Shown here piece by piece: positions 47,319 to 57,984 of a stretch of 64,000 nt of DNA. A program made the position numbers and the translations under genes. The stretch covers positions 5,732,879 to 5,796,878 of the forward strand of contig NC_067206.1 of assembly GCF_026262505.1 (NCBI RefSeq). Reading direction: 5' to 3'. Each line of letters opens with the position of its first letter. The stretch's first letter is position 1. Below the pieces are notes generated by a model, which was not told the origin of the DNA, searched no databases, and worked only from the letters and a program-made list of their open reading frames with translations. This stretch comes from Trichomonas vaginalis G3. Taxonomy: Eukaryota > Parabasalia > Trichomonadida > Trichomonadidae.

Positions 47319-48710
47319 TTATAGTAAAAGTTCAGCAGAAAGATCTAATTTATGCTCTTCTTTCTTGCTTTTAATAGTTATTACATCATTTAGACCAAGT
47401 TCTTCATCAAAATCGTCTTCTTCTTCAAGAAGATCATTAATTTGATCATTAATCTTCATAAGATTTTGCTTAACATCATCTTCTTGCGAATCCATTGGTT
47501 GTTTTACGTCTTCTTCTGAATCAAGAACAATTTTTTCATTTTCATCGGATTTTATTTGGTCAGACTTCATTTTCTCTTCACCACTTAATTCATTATCGTC
47601 AATTTGGTCGATCTCTTTTGGTGGTTGTTCCAAAAATTTAATTTCTTCTTCCTCTTCCTCTTCTTCAAGAGCGTGATGAGCCAAATCATGTATCTTGTTC
47701 AGTACTGTTGTTACAAACTCGTCATCGCTTTCTTGAGTTGGACATCTTGGTAATTCTTGATTTTCTTCTTCATCAGAGATAGTTATTAAAGATTGGCTGC
47801 TCTGATTAATAAATAAACTGTATTTGACATCTGATTCGGAGTGTATAAAATCATAATCATTCTTTTCTGGATTTTCGTAATAAATTGGATCAAAATCATC
47901 TGATTCTTGATCAATGTTATCATCTATATGTAAATCGCGTGATTTTGAGGTTGGTGACTTTGGAAATAGTGAATGAAATTCTTTTTCGATATCTTCTTCA
48001 GTTCTTAGTGGTTGAAGCACAGGAACCTGTTTTTTAGGTTCTTCTTTCTTGGGTTCTGCTTTTTGTGGTTGAGTATTTTGTTTCTGATTTGGAGTATTTG
48101 TCGTTTGTTTTTGATTTCGTCTTTCTTCGACTTTTTTACGTATTTTATCGATGTCAATCTCATCACCAGAGTCTGAATCGTACCATTGTTTCGAAAGCGA
48201 TCGCTTTGTTTGCTTTGGTTCTTGTATTTTTGAAGATGTTTTCAAATTTGGACTTTTGATCAAATAAATCATATCATCGCTATCGCTATCTAGTTGTATT
48301 GATTCTCTGTTATTCTGCTTGTTAGAATTAACTGTTGGGTTAACGTTATTTTCTTTTCTTTGGAAAGGCGAATATAGTGATGAATTTGAAAAACTGAGAC
48401 CGACTTCCGTTGTACCAGACTTTGGTGTAGGTCTTTCCCTGCCATTTTGAGTCAATTGAGAGTTCAAAGGTGAATAATTTTCAATTTTTGGTTTTGGCTT
48501 TGGATTATTTGAAGGAGTTAGTTTTTCACTTGGTATACTACGTTCTTTAACTGGTTGTTTAAGTTCATAAGCCTTCTGTAATTTGGGCGAGTCATATTTC
48601 TTGAATTCTATTGGTTTTTTATTCTTCTTGCTTGGTAATTCGCCAAGGAGTAAATTAAGAGCAGTAATCCTCTGACGGAGATCCTCGATCTCTGTATCTA
48701 AGGTGCTCAT
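47319..48710 (-). CDS. Acidic, disordered protein with N-terminal coiled coil
   Basis: A 463-residue protein. The N-terminus MSTLDTEIEDLRQRITALN is a short coiled coil, followed by Lys/Pro/Ser-rich disordered text and a Glu/Asp/Ser-rich half with a Glu run (EEEEEEEIKFLEQPPK). Several SDSDD-type patches look like casein-kinase-2 targets. No enzyme motif or known family. The layout suggests an adaptor or nuclear protein. A TCATT initiator lies seven bases upstream. Confidence 0.7.
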   Translation of the reverse strand: MSTLDTEIEDLRQRITALNLLLGELPSKKNKKPIEFKKYDSPKLQKAYELKQPVKERSIPSEKLTPSNNPKPKPKIENYSPLNSQLTQNGRERPTPKSGTTEVGLSFSNSSLYSPFQRKENNVNPTVNSNKQNNRESIQLDSDSDDMIYLIKSPNLKTSSKIQEPKQTKRSLSKQWYDSDSGDEIDIDKIRKKVEERRNQKQTTNTPNQKQNTQPQKAEPKKEEPKKQVPVLQPLRTEEDIEKEFHSLFPKSPTSKSRDLHIDDNIDQESDDFDPIYYENPEKNDYDFIHSESDVKYSLFINQSSQSLITISDEEENQELPRCPTQESDDEFVTTVLNKIHDLAHHALEEEEEEEEIKFLEQPPKEIDQIDDNELSGEEKMKSDQIKSDENEKIVLDSEEDVKQPMDSQEDDVKQNLMKINDQINDLLEEEDDFDEELGLNDVITIKSKKEEHKLDLSAELLL

Positions 48711-48716
48711 TTGATC

Positions 48717-48721
48717 AATGA
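48717..48721 (-). promoter_or_regulatory. Trichomonad initiator TCATT
   Basis: In the sense of the 47,319-48,710 gene, TCATTGATCAAATG places an initiator immediately before the start. Confidence 0.5.
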
Positions 48722-48799
48722 AAAAAAAATTGTAAAGTCGATTGAGATAAAAAAAAATTCAAAAGGTAAAAAATAAAAAACGATCAGTTGGTAGTGAAT

Positions 48800-48994
48800 A
48801 TGCAAGATCTCTATGAGCAAACTTCATTTCACAACAAATTTTGGTTAAAAAGAACAGAACACATTCGAAATCATAAGCTTCTTTACAATATGGTACGTTC
48901 ATATTACAATGATACGGGATGTGAAGTTAGTATAGCAAAAAGCATATTTCCTGGAATCAATTATAAGTTCAATTTTTGGGAGGATATAAATTAA
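48800..48994 (+). CDS. Small protein, 64 residues, unknown
   Basis: Begins MQDLYEQTSFHNKFWLKRTE and ends FPGINYKFNFWEDIN. It is divergent from the acidic gene with 90 bases between starts, a spacing common for real trichomonad genes. Rich in Asn, Tyr and Phe. No family recognised. Could be a short real gene or a fragment. Confidence 0.4.
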   Translation: MQDLYEQTSFHNKFWLKRTEHIRNHKLLYNMVRSYYNDTGCEVSIAKSIFPGINYKFNFWEDIN

Positions 48995-50193
48995 AGAAAG
49001 TAGATTGCAAGGTTTTAAGATTTAACTACAATTAATCCAATAATGTTGTTTTTCATATAATTAATTAAAAATAAGGATACATAATTGGACGTTGACATTA
49101 TTATTGGAAAAAAACCTGCGAATGCTCTCATTTTAAAAGTATTTGGTTTCGTGTATATGACTTTGGAATTATTATAGTTTTTTGTTTTGTTGAATAAATT
49201 TTGAAGATTTTGAAGTATTGTAATATGGATATTAAAATGTTACATCTGGAATATCAAATGATTTTGTAATTTCCGAGTGTGACAACTCTCACACTTCAAT
49301 GACAGATAATTTTACACCAACCTAATAAAATCGTGCGAACATGGAGAGCATTGCTTTAGAATCATTTTCTTCTTTATTTAGCCTACAAACAATAGATAAC
49401 ATATCAAGGAAACCGAGGGTGAAAATGAATCAATAAAAAAATTAAAATACTCCGAGGAAATCGTTTGGAAGCCTAAGAATGTATTGAATGTTAAATAAAA
49501 TGCATTAAAAATCAGGCGCTTTTGAATCCGAAAAAGTGTCAAAAATTTTTCGACTTATATTTGATTGTGCCTCTCAACTGTCAAAAGTCATTCTAGGGTT
49601 AAAATTGGAGGTATAGATGGCATATGCTAACATCTTATTCCACATATAATTAAATTTGAAAAAAATTAGACAAAAACACAAAATATTTCGAAATATATAA
49701 ATCAGCAGCAAAAATATGAGAACGATTACATGCTCTAATAGAAAGCAGTTATGATACCCTAATCAAAAAGCTAATATTTACAATTATTACAAATAATGAA
49801 TAAAAAAGGCATATGCTAGTAAAATAGTGCATTAAATATATTAGACTGATGGTAAAATATATTATTTATTTTGAAAGTCATATATTTTATTTATAATTGA
49901 AATTTCTGTAATTTTTCTAAAAGAAGTTCTGGTAAATGTTTGATTGTGTTATTTGTGTTTATAGCCATCGCTAATCATATATTTTTTTCATTTTCATCTG
50001 TCAAGAATTGTCTCTTAGCGTAAGAAAATTGTGAATATTACACAAAAGTTAGAATAAATATTTCAAATCTCCGAAACTAAAGATTATTAGGTTGTAATAA
50101 GTGTTTGTGATTGATGAATCAGTAGATGACAATTTGAATTATGATTCAAAAATCAATTCTAACGGTTATATAGAAATTTGAATACATTCGAGT
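48995..50193. other. AT-rich intergenic region
   Basis: About 1.2 kb with no convincing gene in any frame. GGCATATGCTA occurs at about 49,620 and 49,810. Nothing else found. Confidence 0.5.
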
Positions 50194-50198
50194 TCATA
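50194..50198 (+). promoter_or_regulatory. Trichomonad initiator TCATA
   Basis: TCATATTATG: initiator with its A five bases before ATG 50,201. It is the best support for the start that puts TGA at codon 8. Confidence 0.5.
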
Positions 50199-50200
50199 TT

Positions 50201-50674
50201 ATGAAGAAAAGAACTATACACTGATTCACTGCCAATGATGATGACATAATCCTTAGGATCGTAAACGAGAACCAAGGAGATTTGTCTTCATCAATCCCAA
50301 AGATAATGGAAGAGATCGGTGAAAATCATTCTCAAAGATCTATCATTGACAGATACAAAGCGTTCCTAACTCAGAAAAGATCCGAATGGACGAGAGAAGA
50401 GGATAAAGCCCTCATGGAAGCTTGCAGAAATTTTAAAGGAAGATGGTCCCTTATTGCCAAGTTTTTTGATGATAGATCAGGAGATCAGGTAAAAATACGC
50501 TACCATCAACTATCCCAAGACCAAATCAAAAAGAAAAGGCAACAGAGAGCTGAGCAAAAAAATAAAAATAAAACAGCAGTTACGAAGAAGAAGGAAACAA
50601 CCATTGATGAAAACGAAATATGGGATATAATCAATAAGGACTTCGAAAACCATTTCAATGACATTTTTGACTGA
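50201..50674 (+). CDS. Two-repeat Myb protein with in-frame TGA at codon 8
   Basis: Short trichomonad-type R2R3 Myb DNA-binding protein. After MKKRTIH comes TGA (50,222-50,224), then the first Myb repeat FTANDDDIILRIVNENQ...SQRSIIDRYKAFL and the second SEWTREEDKALMEACRNF, RWSLIAKFFDDRSGDQVKI. The tail is Lys/Gln-rich (KKKRQQRAEQKNKNK) and ends with an acidic helix and TGA. Both repeats are needed for base-specific binding in this family, so the frame after TGA looks functional. Another ATG at 50,306 would skip most of repeat 1. Such proteins bind promoter elements; the target is unknown. Confidence 0.75.
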
Positions 50675-51669
50675 AGAAATTCTTGTTTGCTGTACAGAAA
50701 ATGATTTATCATTATTTACTGGTAGAGTTAGTTAAGGAATTATATGTAAGATTAATTGCAATATTGTATATTTATTAAAAATTTCTATATTACAAATATC
50801 AATATTTTGCCATTGATTTTAACATGTTCACTTAAACATTGCAAATAAAAAAATTTTGGACATACTTGTAGTAGGAAGATACCTTTTGAAAATAATATTT
50901 GTTTTCAATATCAAAGACAAAATCAGAAAAAAATATCAAAAAATCGACTTATTCAAATAGAAATGCCTCAAATATTTTTACCAGTCCTATTTTGATTAAT
51001 TTTATAATAAAAATTTTTGCTTAAATGTTCAGAGGACCATTAAATTGAAATTTTGAAAGAGTATTCAAAAATATTATTTGCCATTCAATTTTTAAAATTT
51101 TCCATGCATGATTATTGTGTCATATGCATATTATTGATTATGCAAATAATGGAAATACTCAAAAACTTGTGATGTAAAAATTTGAGAAATACAATGGATT
51201 ACAATTTGAAATTCATATTCGTTCACGAAAAATTTGACTTATCTGAATTAATAAAATGACATCATATTGAGAAGCAATTGAATATTTTCTTCAGATCCAT
51301 TCAAACAGTTTATGAAATTGTGCGTCAATAAATTTTACCACACTTTTTGAAATTCTATAGTCTCGAAATGAAGATAAAATTTTTGTAAAAGGGGATTTAT
51401 ACGAGAACCATAAAAATGTAAATACTATTGTGCATAATTAGCATTATTAAAATATCCAAGAAATGCTTTTCCCATATAAAAAAACGAAAAATGAAATATC
51501 GAATCAAATATTATAAATCAGTTTCAATCAATGAATATAACAATGCCAATATCACATGCTTATGGATCTATATTTTTATCAATTCATTTCAGAAATAGCA
51601 TAATATTTTATTAAGATAACAAAAGAATAAAAAAAAATATAAATATATATTAAAATCAAAATTACAATA
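50675..51669. other. AT-rich intergenic region
   Basis: About 1 kb between convergent genes. No open frame, repeat or RNA gene was recognised. Confidence 0.5.
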
Positions 51670-54600
51670 TTAATATGAATAAACAAATTCATCAGGAGTC
51701 ATGACTAAGCTGATTTTCTGGGGAGTATTAATGAATAATGTCGGACTAATCAATACTTGTGTAGGTGCTTTCAATGCTTGTACTTGCATCTCTCCTGTTG
51801 GAAGCAGTCCTTTATCAATTGTATTATTTACCAACGCCATTGCTGTTGAAATTCTTCTTGTTGATGCTGTTCTTCTTCTCTTACTTTTTCCTGTAACTCT
51901 CATCATTGCATCAATCATTTCCATTTGGCTCTGGAAAGGTTTTATCTTTGGAGGAGGTCCAGACAAAATAGATGCGCAAGCAGCGATGCTTTGGCAATCA
52001 GTCATTGATAACTGTGGACATTCTTTATCAAGCATTCTTCCAACACTTCTTGTTACATCTTCCAATGGCCTTGCCCAAGTATAAAACTCAAATGCGCATT
52101 TGGAAGCAACAGAAGGCATTTTCTTCGAAATATTTACAATGAAATTAATTGCTTCTTTGCAATTCGAAATATTATTCAAGGCATAAGTATAGATCTTAGT
52201 CAAAGGAGATCTATTGTTTTCATTCGTGTATTTCATGATGATTTGTCCAGAAATTCTAAAAATAGAGTTCATAACTCCAAAAGAACAAGAAGTAATCATC
52301 ATGGAATAGTGAAGTAAAACATTATATAAAGTAGTTTCATTGCACATTTCTAGCAACTGTTGTGTTGTTTCTGTCATTGTAGTGAACAAGTCTGGTCTGT
52401 TCTCTTTAATTGGGGCAACAATCATTCGAAGTTCTTGTGCAGAACTACTTTTGATGAAATAATCAAAAATTTTTTGTGTCGTGTCATCAGTTTCTAAATC
52501 AAACAACAAAGGCCTGATGAATGAAACAATTCCATTCCAAGCACTTGCAGATGTTAATTGATTACTAAGACACAAAACAAACAATCTTTTCGCAAGAGGC
52601 AAACAAGTATCAACGAAAGTAACACAATCAAAGAAAGAACACAAATATTTGTAAACAAATTCTTCATGTTCATTGAAATTCGCTGTGTAATAAAGGAATG
52701 TTTCGCCAATGAACTGTGTCAATAATTTCACATCATCACCTTTGTTTTCATCAAAATTGGAAAGGTGGAAATGCGCAGTTCTTGCAATTTGAGAACAAAC
52801 TAAATTAGAATTTGGAATTAATAATTGATTATAAATAATCAAAGATGTATAAGCGACTTTCAATGATCTGGCGCCGAATAAGAATCTTAATGATTCTTCT
52901 CCCCATGTCTGCAATGTTTCGTTGTCATTTAACTTGGAAATCAACACCATCACCGTTGAAATAATTTTTTCTGTTGTCAAATTTCCATCAAACAACTGAA
53001 TTCCGAAATGTTTTGTTATTGCATCCAAAAGGTCTTTGTTGATATCTCCTATGATGAAAGCGAAGTGTATTATCTTCGGAAGGCTTTCAACAATGACATC
53101 AGGTGTCTTCTGAAGCGCTGAGACCAAAAGAGGGACAACCCAGAGTTCTTCTTCGATGTTTTTCTTGAGACATTCTGTGACATAAAAATAATAAGAGAAA
53201 GAACATCTCGGAACTAATCTTTTCACAACGGAAGAAGGATCTGAGTTAATAAGGTACTCAAACATCTTCCTCTTTGTGTCTGGATTATGCCACGAACTGA
53301 TGAAAAGAGGAATAAGTTCTCCATGGTCAGGAAGATTCAAAATAATTGACCAAAGAGGAGCAATTGTTGTGAAATTGTCCGGACCAACTTTTTCAGTTGT
53401 CTCCATCAAAGCAACCAAAAATCTATAAGGAGTAAACATGTGGAAATCCGTTGGAGTATCAGGAACACATGAAGGGGACTTTGGAAGTAATCTAAGCTTA
53501 GGAAGCCATGGTTTCATTGCGTCTACCATCACGGAAATAGGAGTTTGTAGTCCTTCCAAAGTGAAACATTTGAAAGCAGAAGCGAAAATTGATTCTGCGG
53601 CATACAAGAAATATTTTGGTAATAATTTAATGAAATCTTTCGAATTCATTTCTCTTTGTATTCTTTCTTGTGATTCTTTGGATCTCTTCTGTGAAATAAT
53701 GTCAACCAATGCACATAAGTACTGATTCGCCTTCGGATGTTCCCTTTCACAAAGAACAATTCCTAAAAACAATAATTGGCCGGATAATTTATAAATGAAA
53801 TCTACTCTTTTTGCGTCAAAAGCCATAAAAATCGCATCAATAAAGAATTCAGCAATTGAATAAGGATATTTGATGCAACAATCAACATATATTTCTAATA
53901 ACATTTCAACATGGAAATAAAGCAAAAACGATAGAGTATTTCCACCTTCCTTGTCAATTTTTGCCAACAAATTCAATACAGAATCATCGACGATTATGTT
54001 ATCGCTAAAAATTTCACTGATTTTGATCATTGCTGTCAATGCTTGTGCTGCGTATTCTCTCAAACCTTGCAATAAATGAGAAGTTGTCGACATCCAGTTA
54101 ACTAAATATCTGAAAACAATTTCGCGACTTGGAAGACTCCAATCTTCGACATTTATCTGATTACTTGGTTTAGTGAATGCGATGATTAATATCGCACAAT
54201 AATCAATGATTATTGATTTGTATTTTGCGACATTTTCTTCTGATTTCTCATCCCATTCTATGGCTCTTGAGCTGTTGACTTTTACTTGAACGAAATGTGT
54301 CTGAACAAAAGCCAAAAACTCAAACAAATCAGGCAACAACTCGTTCAAATATGATTTGCAAATTGTTGGTGATCTAAACAAAATTGCAATGGAATGAACA
54401 GCATCAGGGATATGCTCAACTTTCACTCCATTTAACAATCTCAAAACACTTGGATACAAAGAAATATTAACACTTTGTATCGTGTTAAACGCGACTTGGT
54501 CCATCCATGAGTTAGAATTCAACATTTCCTTTAGATCACGCATTGCTTCTTCTCTTCTGTCAATGTTCTGATTGTATGGCTCGTATTGATTTGTTAAATA

Positions 54601-57600
54601 CGGAGCAGGAGACAACAAAAATGTCTTCACTTCAAAATGTGTTGAAATGAACAAAATAAATGTTCCAATTGCAACAGCAGATTGATTTGAAACTCCGTTA
54701 ACTGTTATGTATTTGTTTGGCTGCAAATTCTCATAGAATCGCTCCAAAATCGGTGTGTAATTCGTGGAAATCAAAATATTCGTGATTTCTGACACGAAAA
54801 CAATCCACAAATCGTAATAATGGCAAAGAATTGCTGTTTCCAAGTTAATTACTCCAGGAGGAGCAGGACTTGTAACAGGGAATTCAGTGATGTTATTTGC
54901 AATTAACTTCTGTTTAACTATACCTTCCAATGTCGGAATGTTTTGTCTTATATAAGTTATTGATCCTCTTCCTTTCAAACAATCATTTACAGCTAATAAC
55001 AACTTGTAAGCTAAAAATCTTGTTGAAGGATGAATGGAAATAAAACCAATATAAGCAACAAGTTCTATATCATGGTAGACATTCATTTTAAATGAATTTC
55101 CACCGTTGGTTAATACAGTTAACAACAAACTTAAACATAAAAATAAAGTTTCATCAGTTGTTGGTTTCATCGACATTTGCAATAACTGTTGTACAAATTT
55201 TAGTTGCAAAGCTGGTAAAACTAAAATATTGTTGCAAATGTGTAAAGCTGCCAACGCAATTTCTCTGTCTTTATGTGCACTCAGTCTTACACACATGTTT
55301 ATCATTTTGGAAGTTGCGAAATCATTTGCAGTCAAAACAAATCTCAATGTTCTCACTAATTGAACAGGAGTTGTGAATGGATTTTGACTTTCTTGTGCGA
55401 AATTGTAGGAAACTCTGGAAATTCCAAGATTAGATATTTTCCAACTATGTAATTTCTCTTCTACTTTTCCATCTGCTTCTTCCATTCTTGTTTTCATCTC
55501 TGTATCTAATGTTGGAAATGGAACTGCGTCTTCTGAATTTTCTGGTTTAACTGTTTTCAAAGCTTCAGCAATTTTAGGTGACAGCAGTTTGTTTAACTGG
55601 TCAATGTCTTGTTGTGATGCTTTTGATAAGTTGTTCTCAATGAAATACTGTGAATTTATCAGTTGAACGGTCATTAAAAGAACAACAAATCTTGCATCAT
55701 TGAATTGGAGATTTAGAAACTTTGGAAAGATCTCCTGCATGAAATAACTGAAACCAATCGATGCAAGATGCGTCAAAGTATGTGAAAATGCTTCAGGAGC
55801 AGTTGAAAAGTCACTTTTTGAAAAGAAATTTTGCATAAAAAGGTTTGAAAATGAATTTTGGTCACTTTGCTTGATTTTTGGCTGAGAATTCCATTTGATG
55901 AAGCATAATGGAGATGTTGGTGACTCTATGCCCCAATTCCACATCAGCCACTTAGTATGCACTTGTGTACCGTAAATTAACCGTTGAAATAATTTCAAAC
56001 TTCGTGGTACTTTTTCGGGTTGAGAAGTATGAGCGTAAACTCTCTTTTTGAAGAATAAATCCATCTTCTTTTCTTGTTTATCGACTCTTAGGAACAAAGA
56101 GGCAAGTAAATCGAAGGTTCCGTCCTTGAGTTTCGAATCTTGGCGGAGATTCCAAATTACATCGAAAAGATCATTGAGATAAACAGTCTTTTGCATGGAA
56201 CTGACGAGTTTGGCAAGGGATTGAAGAGTTTTTACGGTCAAAACTCTGTCTTTGTAAAGTTTTTTGATGGTTGAAATAATAAATGCCAAAAATTCTTGAT
56301 GTTCTGGGTAATTTAGGTTCAACTGGATATAACAGATCATTTGGAATGTGTATTCCCTGGTAGAAGCCACTTCAATCTGTCTCCTGAAGATTTTCATTAT
56401 CCTGGAAACGTATTGCTTGCTAACCAACGAGAAAATGACCGACCACTGCTGTATAATACTGCTGTGGAGCCATGGAAGAGGTGTATTTTTGTTGCAAAGT
56501 TTGAATCCGCATTCAATTAATTGTTTGCAAGCGTGTGTTGGTCCGTATTTGGAGATAATGATGCAGGCAAGGTCGCAAACAAAGAAATGCATGAAGTTTA
56601 CGAACAATTGTTTATGGTAAACGTTGTCTTGCTTCATTAAAGTCGACATTCCTCTGAGATTTGTAAAAACTGAGGTGATTCCTGTGGTCATTATCTCGTC
56701 AAACATTGTGCAGATGTATTGGATCACGATGTCTGGGTCAACACTGGCTACCTGGCAGATTTTTTCCATGATTTGGAAATATGTATTCGCCTGTCTTGGA
56801 AAAGAGTCGAAAATTTGTGAAATAATCTCATTGTGAGATGCACTGGGATTACTTGCCATCTGACTTTCGAACGTAGAGATGGCTTGGTTCAATGTTGGAG
56901 CAAAATTTTCAAGAAGTCTGTTCAAAACAGCAAGGAAAATGTTTGTTTGCTCTTGGGATTCATTCTGTATCCTTATAGGGAACTTCTTTTCCTTCATAAA
57001 GCCATAAAGACCGTTTACATCAAAATAATCATAGTAAGCACCGTTATTTGCCATTAACTGAGCTGTAAGCATGTTGTATTTTTGTAGGCATGTGGATGTT
57101 GGTATAGATTTGCATCTATAGTTAGTTAATAACCAATATAAAATATAATGTCTGTGATATTTCATTGCAACAGAAGCGCATTGATCAAATTGATTGTTCT
57201 TTTGTGTAAGTATTTCGATAATCGATTCGTTACCACCGGCTATTGCATATTCGCATGTTTTCTTTGTTAAATCAAAATTTAATGTTGAAAGGTATTTAAA
57301 AATGTTATATGCGCCAAGGAAACATGAAAAGTCAAGTAAATTGAGTGATTTTTCTTTGTAGGAAATAACTTTTGTCTCTAATTCGTTCGGTTTAACTGAT
57401 TTTTGGAATTTTTCAAGGTTATTTTGAAGAACGGCATTGTATATTTCTTTATTTTCGGGTTCAACATCGTCACTCGGGAATAAAATGTTCATTATGTTAG
57501 GATCATCAGGAAACTTTGATGAATTCCTGAGTAAATCGTATAATTTAGGCGAAAATGTTCTATGTTTTGCCGCGTATATTATAATATCCCTAAAGTTCTG

Positions 57601-57777
57601 AAGCACGTTCTGATATGTGAATAAAAATGTCCATAAATCTTTAATATTCTTATAATCAACGCTCCAAACGGCTTCTTCTATCTGTATTGTAGCTCTGATA
57701 TCATCCCTGAGATTTGAAATGTTTAATGGGAGTTTAACAAAGCTAGGGAGTTTAACAAAGCTAGGGAGTTCAACCAT
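51670..57777 (-). CDS. Giant helical-repeat protein with ankyrin/DUF3447-like N-terminus, 2035 residues
   Basis: The largest gene. Residues 1-90 are helical, and residues 140-220 resemble the trichomonad DUF3447/ankyrin region (LNLLDFSCFLGAYNIFKYL, YAIAGGNESIIEILTQKNN). The remaining 1700 residues are dense amphipathic helices of HEAT/ARM type without one recognisable catalytic motif. The C-terminus has a basic patch KSKRRRTASTRR, a possible nuclear signal. A scaffold, transport receptor or GTPase regulator would fit; none can be chosen. The frame is uninterrupted over 6.1 kb with tryptophan always TGG. An 18-bp tandem duplication gives LPSFVKLPSFVKLP at the start. Confidence 0.85.
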   Translation of the reverse strand: MVELPSFVKLPSFVKLPLNISNLRDDIRATIQIEEAVWSVDYKNIKDLWTFLFTYQNVLQNFRDIIIYAAKHRTFSPKLYDLLRNSSKFPDDPNIMNILFPSDDVEPENKEIYNAVLQNNLEKFQKSVKPNELETKVISYKEKSLNLLDFSCFLGAYNIFKYLSTLNFDLTKKTCEYAIAGGNESIIEILTQKNNQFDQCASVAMKYHRHYILYWLLTNYRCKSIPTSTCLQKYNMLTAQLMANNGAYYDYFDVNGLYGFMKEKKFPIRIQNESQEQTNIFLAVLNRLLENFAPTLNQAISTFESQMASNPSASHNEIISQIFDSFPRQANTYFQIMEKICQVASVDPDIVIQYICTMFDEIMTTGITSVFTNLRGMSTLMKQDNVYHKQLFVNFMHFFVCDLACIIISKYGPTHACKQLIECGFKLCNKNTPLPWLHSSIIQQWSVIFSLVSKQYVSRIMKIFRRQIEVASTREYTFQMICYIQLNLNYPEHQEFLAFIISTIKKLYKDRVLTVKTLQSLAKLVSSMQKTVYLNDLFDVIWNLRQDSKLKDGTFDLLASLFLRVDKQEKKMDLFFKKRVYAHTSQPEKVPRSLKLFQRLIYGTQVHTKWLMWNWGIESPTSPLCFIKWNSQPKIKQSDQNSFSNLFMQNFFSKSDFSTAPEAFSHTLTHLASIGFSYFMQEIFPKFLNLQFNDARFVVLLMTVQLINSQYFIENNLSKASQQDIDQLNKLLSPKIAEALKTVKPENSEDAVPFPTLDTEMKTRMEEADGKVEEKLHSWKISNLGISRVSYNFAQESQNPFTTPVQLVRTLRFVLTANDFATSKMINMCVRLSAHKDREIALAALHICNNILVLPALQLKFVQQLLQMSMKPTTDETLFLCLSLLLTVLTNGGNSFKMNVYHDIELVAYIGFISIHPSTRFLAYKLLLAVNDCLKGRGSITYIRQNIPTLEGIVKQKLIANNITEFPVTSPAPPGVINLETAILCHYYDLWIVFVSEITNILISTNYTPILERFYENLQPNKYITVNGVSNQSAVAIGTFILFISTHFEVKTFLLSPAPYLTNQYEPYNQNIDRREEAMRDLKEMLNSNSWMDQVAFNTIQSVNISLYPSVLRLLNGVKVEHIPDAVHSIAILFRSPTICKSYLNELLPDLFEFLAFVQTHFVQVKVNSSRAIEWDEKSEENVAKYKSIIIDYCAILIIAFTKPSNQINVEDWSLPSREIVFRYLVNWMSTTSHLLQGLREYAAQALTAMIKISEIFSDNIIVDDSVLNLLAKIDKEGGNTLSFLLYFHVEMLLEIYVDCCIKYPYSIAEFFIDAIFMAFDAKRVDFIYKLSGQLLFLGIVLCEREHPKANQYLCALVDIISQKRSKESQERIQREMNSKDFIKLLPKYFLYAAESIFASAFKCFTLEGLQTPISVMVDAMKPWLPKLRLLPKSPSCVPDTPTDFHMFTPYRFLVALMETTEKVGPDNFTTIAPLWSIILNLPDHGELIPLFISSWHNPDTKRKMFEYLINSDPSSVVKRLVPRCSFSYYFYVTECLKKNIEEELWVVPLLVSALQKTPDVIVESLPKIIHFAFIIGDINKDLLDAITKHFGIQLFDGNLTTEKIISTVMVLISKLNDNETLQTWGEESLRFLFGARSLKVAYTSLIIYNQLLIPNSNLVCSQIARTAHFHLSNFDENKGDDVKLLTQFIGETFLYYTANFNEHEEFVYKYLCSFFDCVTFVDTCLPLAKRLFVLCLSNQLTSASAWNGIVSFIRPLLFDLETDDTTQKIFDYFIKSSSAQELRMIVAPIKENRPDLFTTMTETTQQLLEMCNETTLYNVLLHYSMMITSCSFGVMNSIFRISGQIIMKYTNENNRSPLTKIYTYALNNISNCKEAINFIVNISKKMPSVASKCAFEFYTWARPLEDVTRSVGRMLDKECPQLSMTDCQSIAACASILSGPPPKIKPFQSQMEMIDAMMRVTGKSKRRRTASTRRISTAMALVNNTIDKGLLPTGEMQVQALKAPTQVLISPTLFINTPQKISLVMTPDEFVYSY

Positions 57778-57797
57778 TCTATTGTTATTTGAAAGTT

Positions 57798-57802
57798 AGT
57801 GA
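57798..57802 (-). promoter_or_regulatory. Trichomonad initiator TCACT
   Basis: In gene sense TTCACTAACTTTC lies 20-25 bases ahead of ATG 57,777, a good TCAYW match. Confidence 0.5.
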
Positions 57803-57984
57803 ACGTTTGAAATAAAAAATATTGCGATAGTTAAAATTCTGAAGTTTACACTGTCTGATTGAATTTTGAGTAGTTTCTTCACTCGTCAGATAAAAAATTA
57901 ATTCAATCAAATAAAAACGCATAAATTAAGATCTAACTATTTATAAAAACAAACATTCAAGAAATTAATTAAAAAAAATTTCTA

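Noticed and set aside
54980-55400. Plus-strand frames inside the giant gene
   Set aside because: They are shadows of the minus-strand gene without initiator or domain content.
51670-57777. General reassignment of TGA as a sense codon
   Set aside because: This 2035-codon frame has no TGA and its tryptophans are TGG, and the Myb gene itself ends in TGA. The three in-frame TGAs are therefore local events.
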